This document shows positions 1 through 5,193 of a DNA stretch of 7,922 nucleotides, in pieces (positions within the stretch are counted from its first letter, which is position 1; every line of letters starts with the position of its first letter). A model generated the notes under the pieces. The model did no database searches, was not told the DNA's origin, and saw only the letters and a list, made by a program, of their open reading frames with translations. Source of the stretch: Candidatus Faecivivens stercoravium. GTDB lineage: Bacteria > Bacillota > Clostridia > Oscillospirales > Ruminococcaceae. Position numbers and translations under genes: made by a program. The stretch covers positions 1-7,922 of the forward strand of contig DVHA01000296.1 of the NCBI GenBank assembly GCA_018712425.1, in the 5' to 3' direction.

Positions 1-63
1 TTGTTGAATAACTTCTTATAAAAAGGACAGATTCTTTTGATGCGCTCAAAAAAATTAAATCAC

Positions 64-96
64 ATTTTTTCCGGCGGCATGTACGGCGGAAAAAAT
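64..96. repeat. Inverted repeat with T-rich and A-rich arms
   Basis: Perfect 10-bp arms, ATTTTTTCCG (64-73) and CGGAAAAAAT (87-96), flank a 13-nt loop. On both strands the T tract comes before the GC part of the stem and the A tract after it. That is the reverse of an intrinsic terminator, so termination is unlikely. It could be a protein-binding dyad for a gene lying left of the window. Function is unknown; the symmetry itself is directly visible. Confidence 0.5.
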
Positions 97-102
97 ACCT
101 TG

Positions 103-144
103 ATCGGGACAAGTGTCGACCGCAGGGAGGCATGCAGTCCCGAT
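103..144 (-). other. Possible stem-loop downstream of the DUF815 gene
   Basis: ATCGGGAC (103-110) and GTCCCGAT (137-144) form a perfect 8-bp stem around a 26-nt loop. Read on the minus strand, the stem is followed after seven bases by a run of six T (65-70 lies further on, and the complement of 90-95 gives the nearest T run). This would be a distal, non-canonical transcription stop for the minus-strand DUF815 gene. The large loop makes it a weak candidate. Confidence 0.3.
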
Positions 145-150
145 GTTATC

Positions 151-176
151 CTGTCGAAAAACTCGTTTTTCGACAG
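151..176. repeat. 26-bp near-perfect palindrome, possible terminator of the DUF815 gene
   Basis: Arms CTGTCGAAAAAC (151-162) and GTTTTTCGACAG (165-176) are exact reverse complements separated only by TC. The palindrome starts 22 bases past the DUF815 stop, so it could form a hairpin at the 3' end of that transcript. The U tract lies inside the stem rather than after it, so it is not a textbook intrinsic terminator. A dispersed small palindromic repeat is the alternative. A second small palindrome, TCAGGCCTGA (177-186), abuts it. Confidence 0.5.
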
Positions 177-197
177 TCAGGCCTGAAGGCTTTTTGC

Positions 198-1388
198 TTA
201 TTCCATCGTCTCCTTCGCGCAGAGGGAATCGATAAACTGCTTGGCTGCCCGGGGGCTGCGGCCGCCGCGGCCGATGGCGAAGGCTTCCGCCAGCTTGTCC
301 AGCTCTTCCGCCGGGATGGTGAGGCCGTTCTGGAGGGCAAGGTCGTGGACAATCTCAAGGTAGACCTGCTTGCCCGGCTTCTGGAAGGTGATGGTGAGGC
401 CGAACCGGTCGGAGAGGGAGGTGAGCTCCTGGATGGTGTCGCTGATATGCAGGTCGGTGCCCTGCCGGTCGGAGAAGTCCTCCTTGACCAGGTGGCGGCG
501 GTTGGAGGTGGCGTAGACCGCGAGGTTGGCCGCCCGGGCCGAGACGCTCCCCTCGAGGATCGCTTTGAGGGCGGCGAAGTTGTCATCGTCCTTGCTGAAA
601 GAGAGGTCGTCGATGAAGAGGATGAACTTTAAGGGGTTTTTGCTCAGCTGGTCGACCAGGTGGGGGATTTCATGCAGCTGGTTCTTCTTAATCTCAATCA
701 GCCGGAGCCCCCGGGAGGCGTAGGCGTTGGCCACCGCCTTGACGGTCGAGGATTTGCCGGTGCCGGCATCGCCGTAGAGGAGGGTGTTGGCCGCCGGCCG
801 CCCCTCAATCAGGGCGAGGGTGTTGTCGATAACAAGCTGCCGCTCCCGCTGGTATCCGCCCAGCTCCGAGAGGGAGATGGCGTCGGGGTGCCCCACCGGG
901 ACGAGGGCGCCGTTTTCGATCATGAAGGTGGTGTATTTGGCAAAGGCACCGTAGCCGTACTCATGGATCCGGGTCAGCCGGTCGAAATAGACGGCCGTGA
1001 AGTCGGTCTCTTCAGTCTTCCACCGGGGGAGGAAGCCGGTATAGTTCATCCCCGCCCGGACCGTTTCGCAGTCCAGTTTCCCGGCGGCCTCAATAACCTT
1101 TAACTCCTCCCGCACCGCCTCTTCCAGCAGCGGGTCGATCGCCCCCTCCTCCGCCCGGGCGAGCATATAGACGTTCTCGTCCTCCAGCGCGAGGGTCAGG
1201 AGGTATCCGGTCAGCGAGACCGTCCCCCGGGCGTAGAGTTCCCCGGCAAACGCACCGTAGGCGGCAGCCTTTCTTTCCCCTTCCGCTTCCAGCAGTTCCC
1301 GTAAGGCCGCGACCACCGGGTCCCGGAGCAGTCCCCGAAAGACCGCGAGGGCATTCAGGCCCTCATACAGCTCTTTGCATCGATTCAT
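198..1388 (-). CDS. DUF815 family AAA+ ATP-binding protein
   Basis: A 396-aa protein of the DUF815 family of AAA+ P-loop ATPases. These are common in Firmicutes and related to DnaA/IstB-like loaders, but their substrate is not established. The Walker A motif GDAGTGKSS is at about residues 206-214 and the Walker B FILFIDDLSF at about 255-264. A sensor-1-like ATSNRRHL lies at about 293-300, an arginine-finger-like SDRFG at about 326-330, and a sensor-2-like GRSPRAAKQF near 376-385. The N-terminal 170 residues are helical and lack motifs I recognise. No signal peptide or membrane segment is seen, so it is probably cytoplasmic. The start at 1388 is chosen because AAAGAGG (1395-1401) sits 6 bases upstream. 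The ATG at 1394 is in frame but touches that site directly, leaving no spacer. It has its own promoter and appears to be transcribed alone. The family call is firm; the cellular role is unknown. Confidence 0.93.
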   Translation of the reverse strand: MNRCKELYEGLNALAVFRGLLRDPVVAALRELLEAEGERKAAAYGAFAGELYARGTVSLTGYLLTLALEDENVYMLARAEEGAIDPLLEEAVREELKVIEAAGKLDCETVRAGMNYTGFLPRWKTEETDFTAVYFDRLTRIHEYGYGAFAKYTTFMIENGALVPVGHPDAISLSELGGYQRERQLVIDNTLALIEGRPAANTLLYGDAGTGKSSTVKAVANAYASRGLRLIEIKKNQLHEIPHLVDQLSKNPLKFILFIDDLSFSKDDDNFAALKAILEGSVSARAANLAVYATSNRRHLVKEDFSDRQGTDLHISDTIQELTSLSDRFGLTITFQKPGKQVYLEIVHDLALQNGLTIPAEELDKLAEAFAIGRGGRSPRAAKQFIDSLCAKETME

Positions 1389-1451
1389 AAACATCCTCTT
1401 TCCATCGTTTCATTGGGGCAGCGCCGCACCGCATACCCCATCACTGGATAA

Positions 1452-1480
1452 ATCATACCACATAAAGAGTTGTCGGTCAA
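1452..1480 (-). promoter_or_regulatory. Sigma-A promoter of the DUF815 gene
   Basis: On the minus strand, -35 TTGACC (1475-1480) and -10 TATGAT (1452-1457) are separated by exactly 17 bp. A TG one base before the -10 (TGG at 1458-1460) makes it an extended -10 promoter. Transcription should start near 1445, leaving an untranslated leader of about 55 nt before the start at 1388. Confidence 0.8.
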
Positions 1481-1530
1481 GTACTGCCCGGCCGCGGGAT
1501 GTAAATTTTTGTGATTTTCCCCTAAAGCCC

Positions 1531-1559
1531 TTGTATTTTGTGAAAAAGGCAGGTATAAT
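1531..1559 (+). promoter_or_regulatory. Sigma-A promoter driving the leader and DUF4358 gene
   Basis: TTGTAT (1531-1536) and a consensus TATAAT (1554-1559) are spaced by 17 bp. Transcription should begin near 1566, about 308 nt before the first plausible start codon at 1874. The promoter is divergent from the DUF815 promoter; the two -35 boxes are about 50 bp apart, so a shared regulator is possible but not shown. Confidence 0.78.
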
Positions 1560-1565
1560 ATGAAC

Positions 1566-1873
1566 GAGGCAGTCCTGCCGGGGTGTATCTGAACAAAACA
1601 ATCTTGTGGGAGTGTTCAGAGTTATCCCGGGGGAACAGGGCGGCTTCAGCTGGGAGGGAACCCTGTGTCGGTTGGACATAAGGGCGGCGGGGAACCGCCG
1701 AAGCGCTTCTGGGCCTGGATATCCGGAGGGCTTTGCCGCTGGCCGGACGGGTGGGCAGGGAGCTTCCCGGGAAACCCAATGGGGGAAAAAACCGGCGGCC
1801 AGGCATTCCTGGCCGATGCGGGAAACACAACGGCATAAGGCGCCCTCTCAAAGGGAAACGAGGGGACACCAGG
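1566..1873 (+). promoter_or_regulatory. Long structured 5' leader, possible uncharacterised RNA element
   Basis: This roughly 308-nt stretch lies between a strong promoter and the lipoprotein gene and has no convincing ORF. Potential stems visible by eye: GGCA/TGCC (1568-1571/1576-1579); TCTGAACA/TGTTCAGA (1588-1595/1613-1620) with an inner ACAA/TTGT; ACAGGG/CCCTGT (1635-1640/1661-1666); CGGCGG/CCGCCG closed by a GGAA tetraloop (1685-1700); GCCG plus CCGG (1735-1738, 1743-1746) with CCGGCGGC (1792-1799) around an inner GGGT/ACCC; CGGCCAGG/CCTGGCCG with a CATT loop (1796-1815); and CCCTC/GAGGG (1843-1847/1860-1864). Bases 1796-1799 can join either of two stems, so alternative folds are possible. 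The motif GGGAA followed by one or more A and then C, or directly by C, starts at 1631, 1656, 1690, 1769, 1783, 1820 and 1853. I do not see conserved cores of T-box, SAM, TPP, cobalamin, FMN, glycine or lysine riboswitches, nor of RNase P RNA, tmRNA or SRP RNA. It could be a cis-acting leader or a separate small RNA read through into the gene. In a GC-rich genome some stems arise by chance. Confidence 0.5.
1843..1864 (+). promoter_or_regulatory. Possible stem hiding the DUF4358 ribosome binding site
   Basis: CCCTC (1843-1847) can pair with GAGGG (1860-1864), which is the core of the only good Shine-Dalgarno site for the ATG at 1874 (GAGGGG, 1860-1865, 8-base spacer). A competing pairing uses CCCT with AGGG (1852-1855), which would leave the site free. 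Mutually exclusive folds of this kind are typical of translational switches, but the stem is only 5 bp and no ligand-binding core is recognised. Confidence 0.35.
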
Positions 1874-2323
1874 ATGAAAAAGACATGGCTGGCCGCGCTG
1901 ACCGCGGCCCTGCTGCTGACATCCTGCAGCGGGAACACAACAAAGGATGTGGACATCGATGCGCTGGCCGAGCAGATTGTCCAGACGGTCGCCTTTGACG
2001 ATACGCTGGAAGCAATCGACGACAGCATGATTCCGATGCTCTATGATATCGACGGGTATACCGACGCGGTGCTGTACAAAGGCAGCGGCGCGACGGCGGA
2101 GGAGGTTGCGCTCTTTAAGATGGAGTCGGTTTCGGACGCCGAAACGGCCTGTGAGGGAGCGAAAGCCCATATCCAGTCGCAGATTGACGCCTATGAAAGC
2201 TACATGCCGGATGAGGTTTCGCGGCTGGAGGATGCGGTCGTCCGCCAGGACGGGACGTATGTCAGTATCGTCGTATCAGCGGATTCGGACGCAGCCCAGA
2301 AGCTGCTGGACGATTCTTTCTAA
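1874..2323 (+). CDS. DUF4358 family lipoprotein
   Basis: A 149-aa secreted lipoprotein. The N-terminus has two lysines, a hydrophobic stretch (residues 5-16) and a lipobox LTSC with the lipidated cysteine at residue 18. The mature part resembles DUF4358, a small family of unknown function seen mainly in clostridial lipoproteins. Its landmarks here are MLYDID near residue 55, YKGSGATAEEVALFK near 68-82, a region of charged helix, YMPDEVSRLEDAVVRQ near 108-124, and a final strand VSIVVS. The protein should be anchored on the outer face of the membrane. The ATG at 1874 is chosen because it begins the signal peptide and follows GAGGGG by 8 bases; an in-frame extension upstream to 1733 has no signal peptide and is rich in Arg, Gly and Pro. 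The gene is monocistronic, with a long leader before it and a terminator after it. Function unknown. Confidence 0.85.
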   Translation: MKKTWLAALTAALLLTSCSGNTTKDVDIDALAEQIVQTVAFDDTLEAIDDSMIPMLYDIDGYTDAVLYKGSGATAEEVALFKMESVSDAETACEGAKAHIQSQIDAYESYMPDEVSRLEDAVVRQDGTYVSIVVSADSDAAQKLLDDSF

Positions 2324-2338
2324 AAACGGGAAATAAGC

Positions 2339-2389
2339 GGCAGGGGACTTGGACGGGCGTGAGCTTCGTCCTTTTTTCCTGCCTTTTTT
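2339..2389 (+). terminator. Nested double intrinsic terminator of the DUF4358 gene
   Basis: An inner stem GGACG/CGTCC (2351-2355/2367-2371) is followed by six T (2372-2377). An outer stem GGCAGG/CCTGCC (2339-2344/2378-2383) encloses it and is followed by six more T (2384-2389). Either fold gives an intrinsic terminator, and they can act one after the other. The structure begins 16 bases after the stop codon. Confidence 0.82.
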
Positions 2390-2405
2390 AAAGTTGTTGT
2401 ATTCA

Positions 2406-2440
2406 AAAACACCGTGTGCGGGAGATGCACACGGTGTTTT
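2406..2440. terminator. Bidirectional terminator between convergent genes
   Basis: Perfect 14-bp arms AAAACACCGTGTGC (2406-2419) and GCACACGGTGTTTT (2427-2440) surround a 7-nt loop. A-rich and T-rich ends on each side give a U tract on either strand. It lies 15 bases beyond the stop of the minus-strand metY-type gene, whose main terminator it should be. It also backs up the nested terminator of the plus-strand lipoprotein gene. Confidence 0.88.
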
Positions 2441-2454
2441 GCTGTTTAAGAAGG

Positions 2455-3732
2455 TTATTTTGCAGCGTCGAGGGCCTGGGCAAGGTCGGCGATGATGTCG
2501 TCGACGTTCTCGAGGCCGACCGACAGGCGGATCAGGTCGGAACCGACGCCGGCCGCTTCCAGCTCCTCGTCGTTCATTTGGCGGTGGGTAGAGGAGGCGG
2601 GGTGGAGGACGCAGGTGACCGCGTCGGCGACGTGGGTCTCGATCGAGCCGAGTTTCAGGTTCTTCATGAAGGTCTCGGCCGCCTTCCGGCCGCCTTTGAC
2701 ACCGAAGGAGATGACACCGCAGGTGCCGTTCGGCATCAGTTCCTTGGCGAGCTCATAATACTTGTTGGAGGGAAGGCCCGGGTAGTTGACCCAGGTGACC
2801 ATCTCGTTTGCTTCCAGGAATTCGGCGACCTTCTGGGCGTTTTCCACATAGCGGGGCATCCGGACGGCGAGGCTCTCGAGGCCGAGGTTTAAGATATAGG
2901 CGTTGTGGGGGGACTGGATCGAGCCGAAGTCCCGCATCAGCTGGGCGGTGCACTTGGTGATGAAGGCGCCCTCTTTGCCAAACTTCTCGGCGTAGACGAC
3001 CCCGTGGTAGGACTCGTCGGGGGTGGTGAGGCCGGGGAACTTGTCCTTATGGGCCATCCAGTCAAACTTCCCGGCGTCGACAATCGCGCCGCCGACGGTG
3101 GCGGCATGCCCGTCGATATACTTGGTGGTCGAATGGGTGACGATGTCGGCGCCCCATTCGATCGGGCGGCAGTTGACGGGGGTGGGGAAGGTGTTGTCGA
3201 TGATCAGCGGGACGCCGTGGGCATGGGCGCATTTGGCAAAGAGGGGGATGTTCAGGACGGTCAGGGCGGGGTTCGCGATCGTCTCGCCGAAGACGGCCTT
3301 GGTGTTCGGCTTAAAGGCGGCGTTTAACTCCTCCTCGGTGCAGTCGGGGGAGACGAAGGTGAAGTCGATGCCCATCTTCTTCATCGTGACGGCGAAGAGG
3401 TTGAAGGTGCCGCCGTAGATCGAGGAGGAGGAGATGACGTGGTCGCCGCAGGTGGCGATGTTGAAGACCGCGTAGAAGTTGGCCGCCTGGCCGGAAGAGG
3501 TCAGCATACCGGCGGCGCCGCCCTCCATCGCCGCGATTTTGGCGGCGACATAGTCGTTGGTGGGGTTCTGGAGGCGGGTGTAGAAATAGCCGGAGGCCTC
3601 GAGGTCAAAGAGCTTGCCCATCTCCTCGCTGGTGGCGTAGGGGAAGGTGGTCGACTGGATGATCGGGATCTGGCGGGGCTCGCCCGACTTCGGGGTATAA
3701 CCGGCATGGAGGGCCGCGGTTTCAATTTTCAT
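2455..3732 (-). CDS. metY: O-acetylhomoserine sulfhydrylase (aminocarboxypropyltransferase), PLP-dependent
   Basis: A 425-aa cytoplasmic enzyme of the Cys/Met-metabolism PLP family, at the usual length for O-acetylhomoserine sulfhydrylase. It would convert O-acetylhomoserine plus sulfide (or methanethiol) to homocysteine (or methionine). K204 in HSTTKYIDGHA is the expected PLP Schiff-base lysine and D179 in IIDNTF should bind the pyridine nitrogen. SSGQAAN (79-85) and YTR (51-53) should hold the phosphate, and R402 in RLSVGLEN should bind the substrate carboxylate. The long TPDESYHGVVY insertion (237-247) is typical of the sulfhydrylase branch rather than of cystathionine synthases or lyases. 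The start is supported by GGGAG 8 bases upstream. It has its own promoter and a strong terminator, so it is probably monocistronic. No SAM riboswitch or T-box precedes it; the leader is only about 50 nt. Related activities such as methionine gamma-lyase are less likely. Confidence 0.94.
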   Translation of the reverse strand: MKIETAALHAGYTPKSGEPRQIPIIQSTTFPYATSEEMGKLFDLEASGYFYTRLQNPTNDYVAAKIAAMEGGAAGMLTSSGQAANFYAVFNIATCGDHVISSSSIYGGTFNLFAVTMKKMGIDFTFVSPDCTEEELNAAFKPNTKAVFGETIANPALTVLNIPLFAKCAHAHGVPLIIDNTFPTPVNCRPIEWGADIVTHSTTKYIDGHAATVGGAIVDAGKFDWMAHKDKFPGLTTPDESYHGVVYAEKFGKEGAFITKCTAQLMRDFGSIQSPHNAYILNLGLESLAVRMPRYVENAQKVAEFLEANEMVTWVNYPGLPSNKYYELAKELMPNGTCGVISFGVKGGRKAAETFMKNLKLGSIETHVADAVTCVLHPASSTHRQMNDEELEAAGVGSDLIRLSVGLENVDDIIADLAQALDAAK

Positions 3733-3790
3733 TATAATTACTCCCTTTCTTTAGGGCGTTTTCAGATGCACCCTATGGTTTCTGCCTTCT

Positions 3791-3819
3791 ATTATACGTT
3801 CAATTGCCCCGTCCGTCAA
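3791..3819 (-). promoter_or_regulatory. Sigma-A promoter of the metY-type gene
   Basis: On the minus strand, TTGACG (3814-3819) and a consensus TATAAT (3791-3796) are spaced by 17 bp. Transcription should start near 3784, about 52 nt ahead of the ATG at 3732. In that leader TAGGG and CCCTA can form a small 5-bp stem just upstream of the ribosome binding site. Confidence 0.82.
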
Positions 3820-3825
3820 GCGGGG
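3807..3825. repeat. Dyad over the metY promoter -35 box
   Basis: CCCCG (3807-3811) and CGGGG (3821-3825) are inverted repeats around 9 bases that contain the -35 hexamer (3814-3819). A repressor bound here would block the promoter. As a hairpin it lacks a U tract, so it is not a terminator for the upstream DUF4230 gene. Chance occurrence in GC-rich DNA cannot be excluded. Confidence 0.3.
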
Positions 3826-3854
3826 AAGCGGGATTGGGTTTAATTCCTACTGTT

Positions 3855-4517
3855 TTAGTTGGGGATTGTGGAGGATTCCGCCGGTTCGCCGCCGGAAAAC
3901 TCGATTTCGTACTCCGAAAGGTCCAGCTCGCTTTGCAGGAAGGCGGTGAGGAGCGCTTCGGCGTTTTCGCGGGCGTTGTCCAGGAGGCCGTTGGCGACGG
4001 CGTCGGTTTTGGCCGTTTCCACCAGGCTGTTTGTGGCGGCGTTGGTCTCCTCCAGCGTAATCGGGCGGAAGATGCTCTCGTCCTCGACATAGACCTGGAA
4101 GGAATCGTAGTCGATTTCGGCGCTGAGGATTCTGACCTCCGGGAGGGTGACCCGGACGGCGGCGGCGGGCTCGTCCAGGTCGACTTTGACCGCGCTGAAG
4201 TCAAGGCCGGCTTTGACGACGACGTCGTAGCTGTAGACGTATCTGCTCTGGGTGAAGGGGATCGAGAAATCGCCCAGCTTCTGGTCGGCCTCGATGGTGC
4301 TCACTTCGGTGCAGTAGGCGGACTGGGTGGCCAGCTCGCCGATGTCTTCAAAGCCGAAGCGGGTGGTTTTGCTCTCCCGGGTGAGCTGGCTGCTGACCCC
4401 GAAGCCGATGGCGGTCAGGATCGCGGCGGCGGCCAGGGCGCCGAGGAAGAGCTTTGAGGTTAAGACGTTGCCGATGGCCCGCAGGATGAGGCTGGGTTTG
4501 TTTCCTTTTTCGCGCAT
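3855..4517 (-). CDS. Membrane-anchored DUF4230 protein
   Basis: A 220-aa protein with a short basic cytoplasmic N-terminus, one membrane helix (about residues 23-41, FLGALAAAAILTAIGFGV) and an external domain of about 175 residues. The external part matches the DUF4230 pattern as I know it: IGELATQSAYCTEV, then FTQSRYVYSYDVVVKAGLDFSAVKVD, then VRVTLPEVRILSAEIDYDSFQVYVE, followed by a helical tail. The topology is N-in, C-out; the function of the family is unknown. The ATG at 4517 is chosen because GGAGGG lies 6 bases upstream; the in-frame ATG at 4535 lies before that site. The gene is on the same strand as metY but 122 bp upstream of it, and each has a promoter. I see no clear terminator between them, so some read-through into metY is possible. 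Promoter regions are divergent with the GntR-ABC operon. Confidence 0.87.
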   Translation of the reverse strand: MREKGNKPSLILRAIGNVLTSKLFLGALAAAAILTAIGFGVSSQLTRESKTTRFGFEDIGELATQSAYCTEVSTIEADQKLGDFSIPFTQSRYVYSYDVVVKAGLDFSAVKVDLDEPAAAVRVTLPEVRILSAEIDYDSFQVYVEDESIFRPITLEETNAATNSLVETAKTDAVANGLLDNARENAEALLTAFLQSELDLSEYEIEFSGGEPAESSTIPN

Positions 4518-4558
4518 GGTTGTCCCTCCGTACAAGATATTCCGGTTCTGTTACTTCT

Positions 4559-4586
4559 ATTATACAGGATATTGTCAAAAGGGCAA
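4559..4586 (-). promoter_or_regulatory. Probable promoter of the DUF4230 gene
   Basis: The minus strand carries a perfect -10 TATAAT (4559-4564). At 16 bp upstream is TTGCCC (4581-4586), a moderate -35. A perfect TTGACA (4573-4578) lies only 8 bp from the -10, too close to serve as its -35. The start would be near 4552, about 35 nt before the start codon. Confidence 0.6.
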
Positions 4587-4669
4587 CCAAAAAGTCGAAT
4601 TTTCAGAGGGAAACGGCGCGTGTTTACTAAATATTCATAATTGCCGGCCTGCCAGGCGTTTGGAAAACC

Positions 4670-4698
4670 TTGACAACGGTGCTCCGGCGTGCTATACT
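4670..4698 (+). promoter_or_regulatory. Sigma-A promoter of the GntR-ABC operon
   Basis: A consensus -35 TTGACA (4670-4675) and -10 TATACT (4693-4698) are spaced by 17 bp. Transcription should start near 4705, inside the adjoining dyad operator. Near-consensus strength fits a promoter normally held off by a repressor. Confidence 0.87.
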
Positions 4699-4700
4699 CT

Positions 4701-4727
4701 AAGTGTACTAGAAAACTTAATACACTT
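4701..4727. promoter_or_regulatory. Likely operator for the GntR repressor (autoregulation)
   Basis: AAGTGTA (4701-4707) and TACACTT (4721-4727) are perfect inverted arms. Extending inward, the half-sites aagtgtactaga and the reverse complement of cttaatacactt agree at 9 of 12 positions. The dyad begins two bases after the -10 box and covers the start of transcription. GTGTA/TACAC half-sites are typical of YtrA-type GntR operators, and the first gene of the operon encodes such a protein. Binding by that protein is inferred. Confidence 0.75.
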
Positions 4728-4752
4728 GGTACAGATGAAGGGAGGGTGTATG

Positions 4753-5193
4753 ATGTTTCAAATCGACCTGCGGGGTGGCCGGGGGGCCATCTACCAGCAG
4801 CTGAAGGACGAGGTGATCCGGCTCGCCGGCATGGGCGTCCTCCGGCCGGACGAGCAGCTCCCGAGCGTACGGGCGCTGGCCAGAGAGCTGGGGATCAACC
4901 CCAACACCGTCGCCAAAGCCTACAGCCAGCTGGAAGCCGACGGCATCACCTATTCGGTGGCCGGGCGGGGGAGCTTTATCCGGGGGGACGCGGTGCAGCT
5001 TAAGGAAGTGCACCGGAAACACCTCGCCGAGTTTAAAGAGACGGTCGTCCGGGCGAAGTCGCTGGGGCTTCTTCGCGACGAGCTGGTCGGGGCGGTAGAC
5101 GAGGTTTTTTCCTTTGCCGGCGCCCCGCCGGCGGAGACGGGAAATGCAAACAATGGGGAAAAATCTGATATGGGAAAGGGTGAGGGAAATTGA
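4753..5193 (+). CDS. GntR family transcriptional regulator, YtrA-like
   Basis: A 146-aa DNA-binding repressor. Residues 10-76 form a winged helix: IYQQLKDEV, then LPSVRALARELGINPNTVAKAYSQLE (36-61) as the helix-turn-helix, then the wing GRGSFI (71-76). The remaining 70 residues are a short helical C-terminus rather than a FadR, HutC or aminotransferase-like effector domain. That length is characteristic of the YtrA subfamily, which controls ABC transporter operons. The last 20 residues are polar and low in complexity (NANNGEKSDMGKGEGN). The start at 4753 is preferred because GGAGGG (4741-4746) lies 6 bases upstream; the ATG at 4750 is only 3 bases from it and would add one methionine. It is the first gene of the operon and overlaps the ATPase gene by 4 bases. 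It probably represses its own operon through the dyad at 4701-4727; the inducer is unknown. Confidence 0.92.
   Translation: MFQIDLRGGRGAIYQQLKDEVIRLAGMGVLRPDEQLPSVRALARELGINPNTVAKAYSQLEADGITYSVAGRGSFIRGDAVQLKEVHRKHLAEFKETVVRAKSLGLLRDELVGAVDEVFSFAGAPPAETGNANNGEKSDMGKGEGN

Noticed and set aside
132..632. Plus-strand ORF of 166 aa opposite the DUF815 gene
   Set aside because: It lies antisense to a gene with clear AAA+ motifs, lacks a good ribosome binding site, and its Gly, Glu and Val bias is typical of a GC-rich shadow frame.
1560..1592. Short upstream ORF of 10 codons starting at the -10 box
   Set aside because: Its ATG overlaps the end of the promoter and lies before the predicted transcription start, so it would not be in the RNA.
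1566..1873. Leader as 6S RNA, RNase P RNA, tmRNA or a known riboswitch
   Set aside because: None of the conserved cores I know are present, and the two ends pair over only about five bases (GGTGT near 1582 with ACACC at 1866). A covariance-model search would be decisive.
1733..1873. N-terminal extension of the DUF4358 protein to an ATG at 1733
   Set aside because: The extension would bury the lipoprotein signal peptide behind 47 Gly-, Arg- and Pro-rich residues; the ATG at 1874 has its own ribosome binding site.
1606..1998. Plus-strand ORF of 130 aa across the leader
   Set aside because: It begins at GTG without a Shine-Dalgarno, overlaps the lipoprotein gene out of frame, and its Gly- and Arg-rich product resembles no family I know.
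4573..4578. TTGACA on the minus strand as the -35 of the DUF4230 promoter
   Set aside because: It is only 8 bp from the -10 box, far shorter than the 16-18 bp needed.
4327..4752. In-frame upstream extension of the GntR gene
   Set aside because: It would run antisense through the DUF4230 start and both promoters; the regulator domain begins right after the strong ribosome binding site at 4741.
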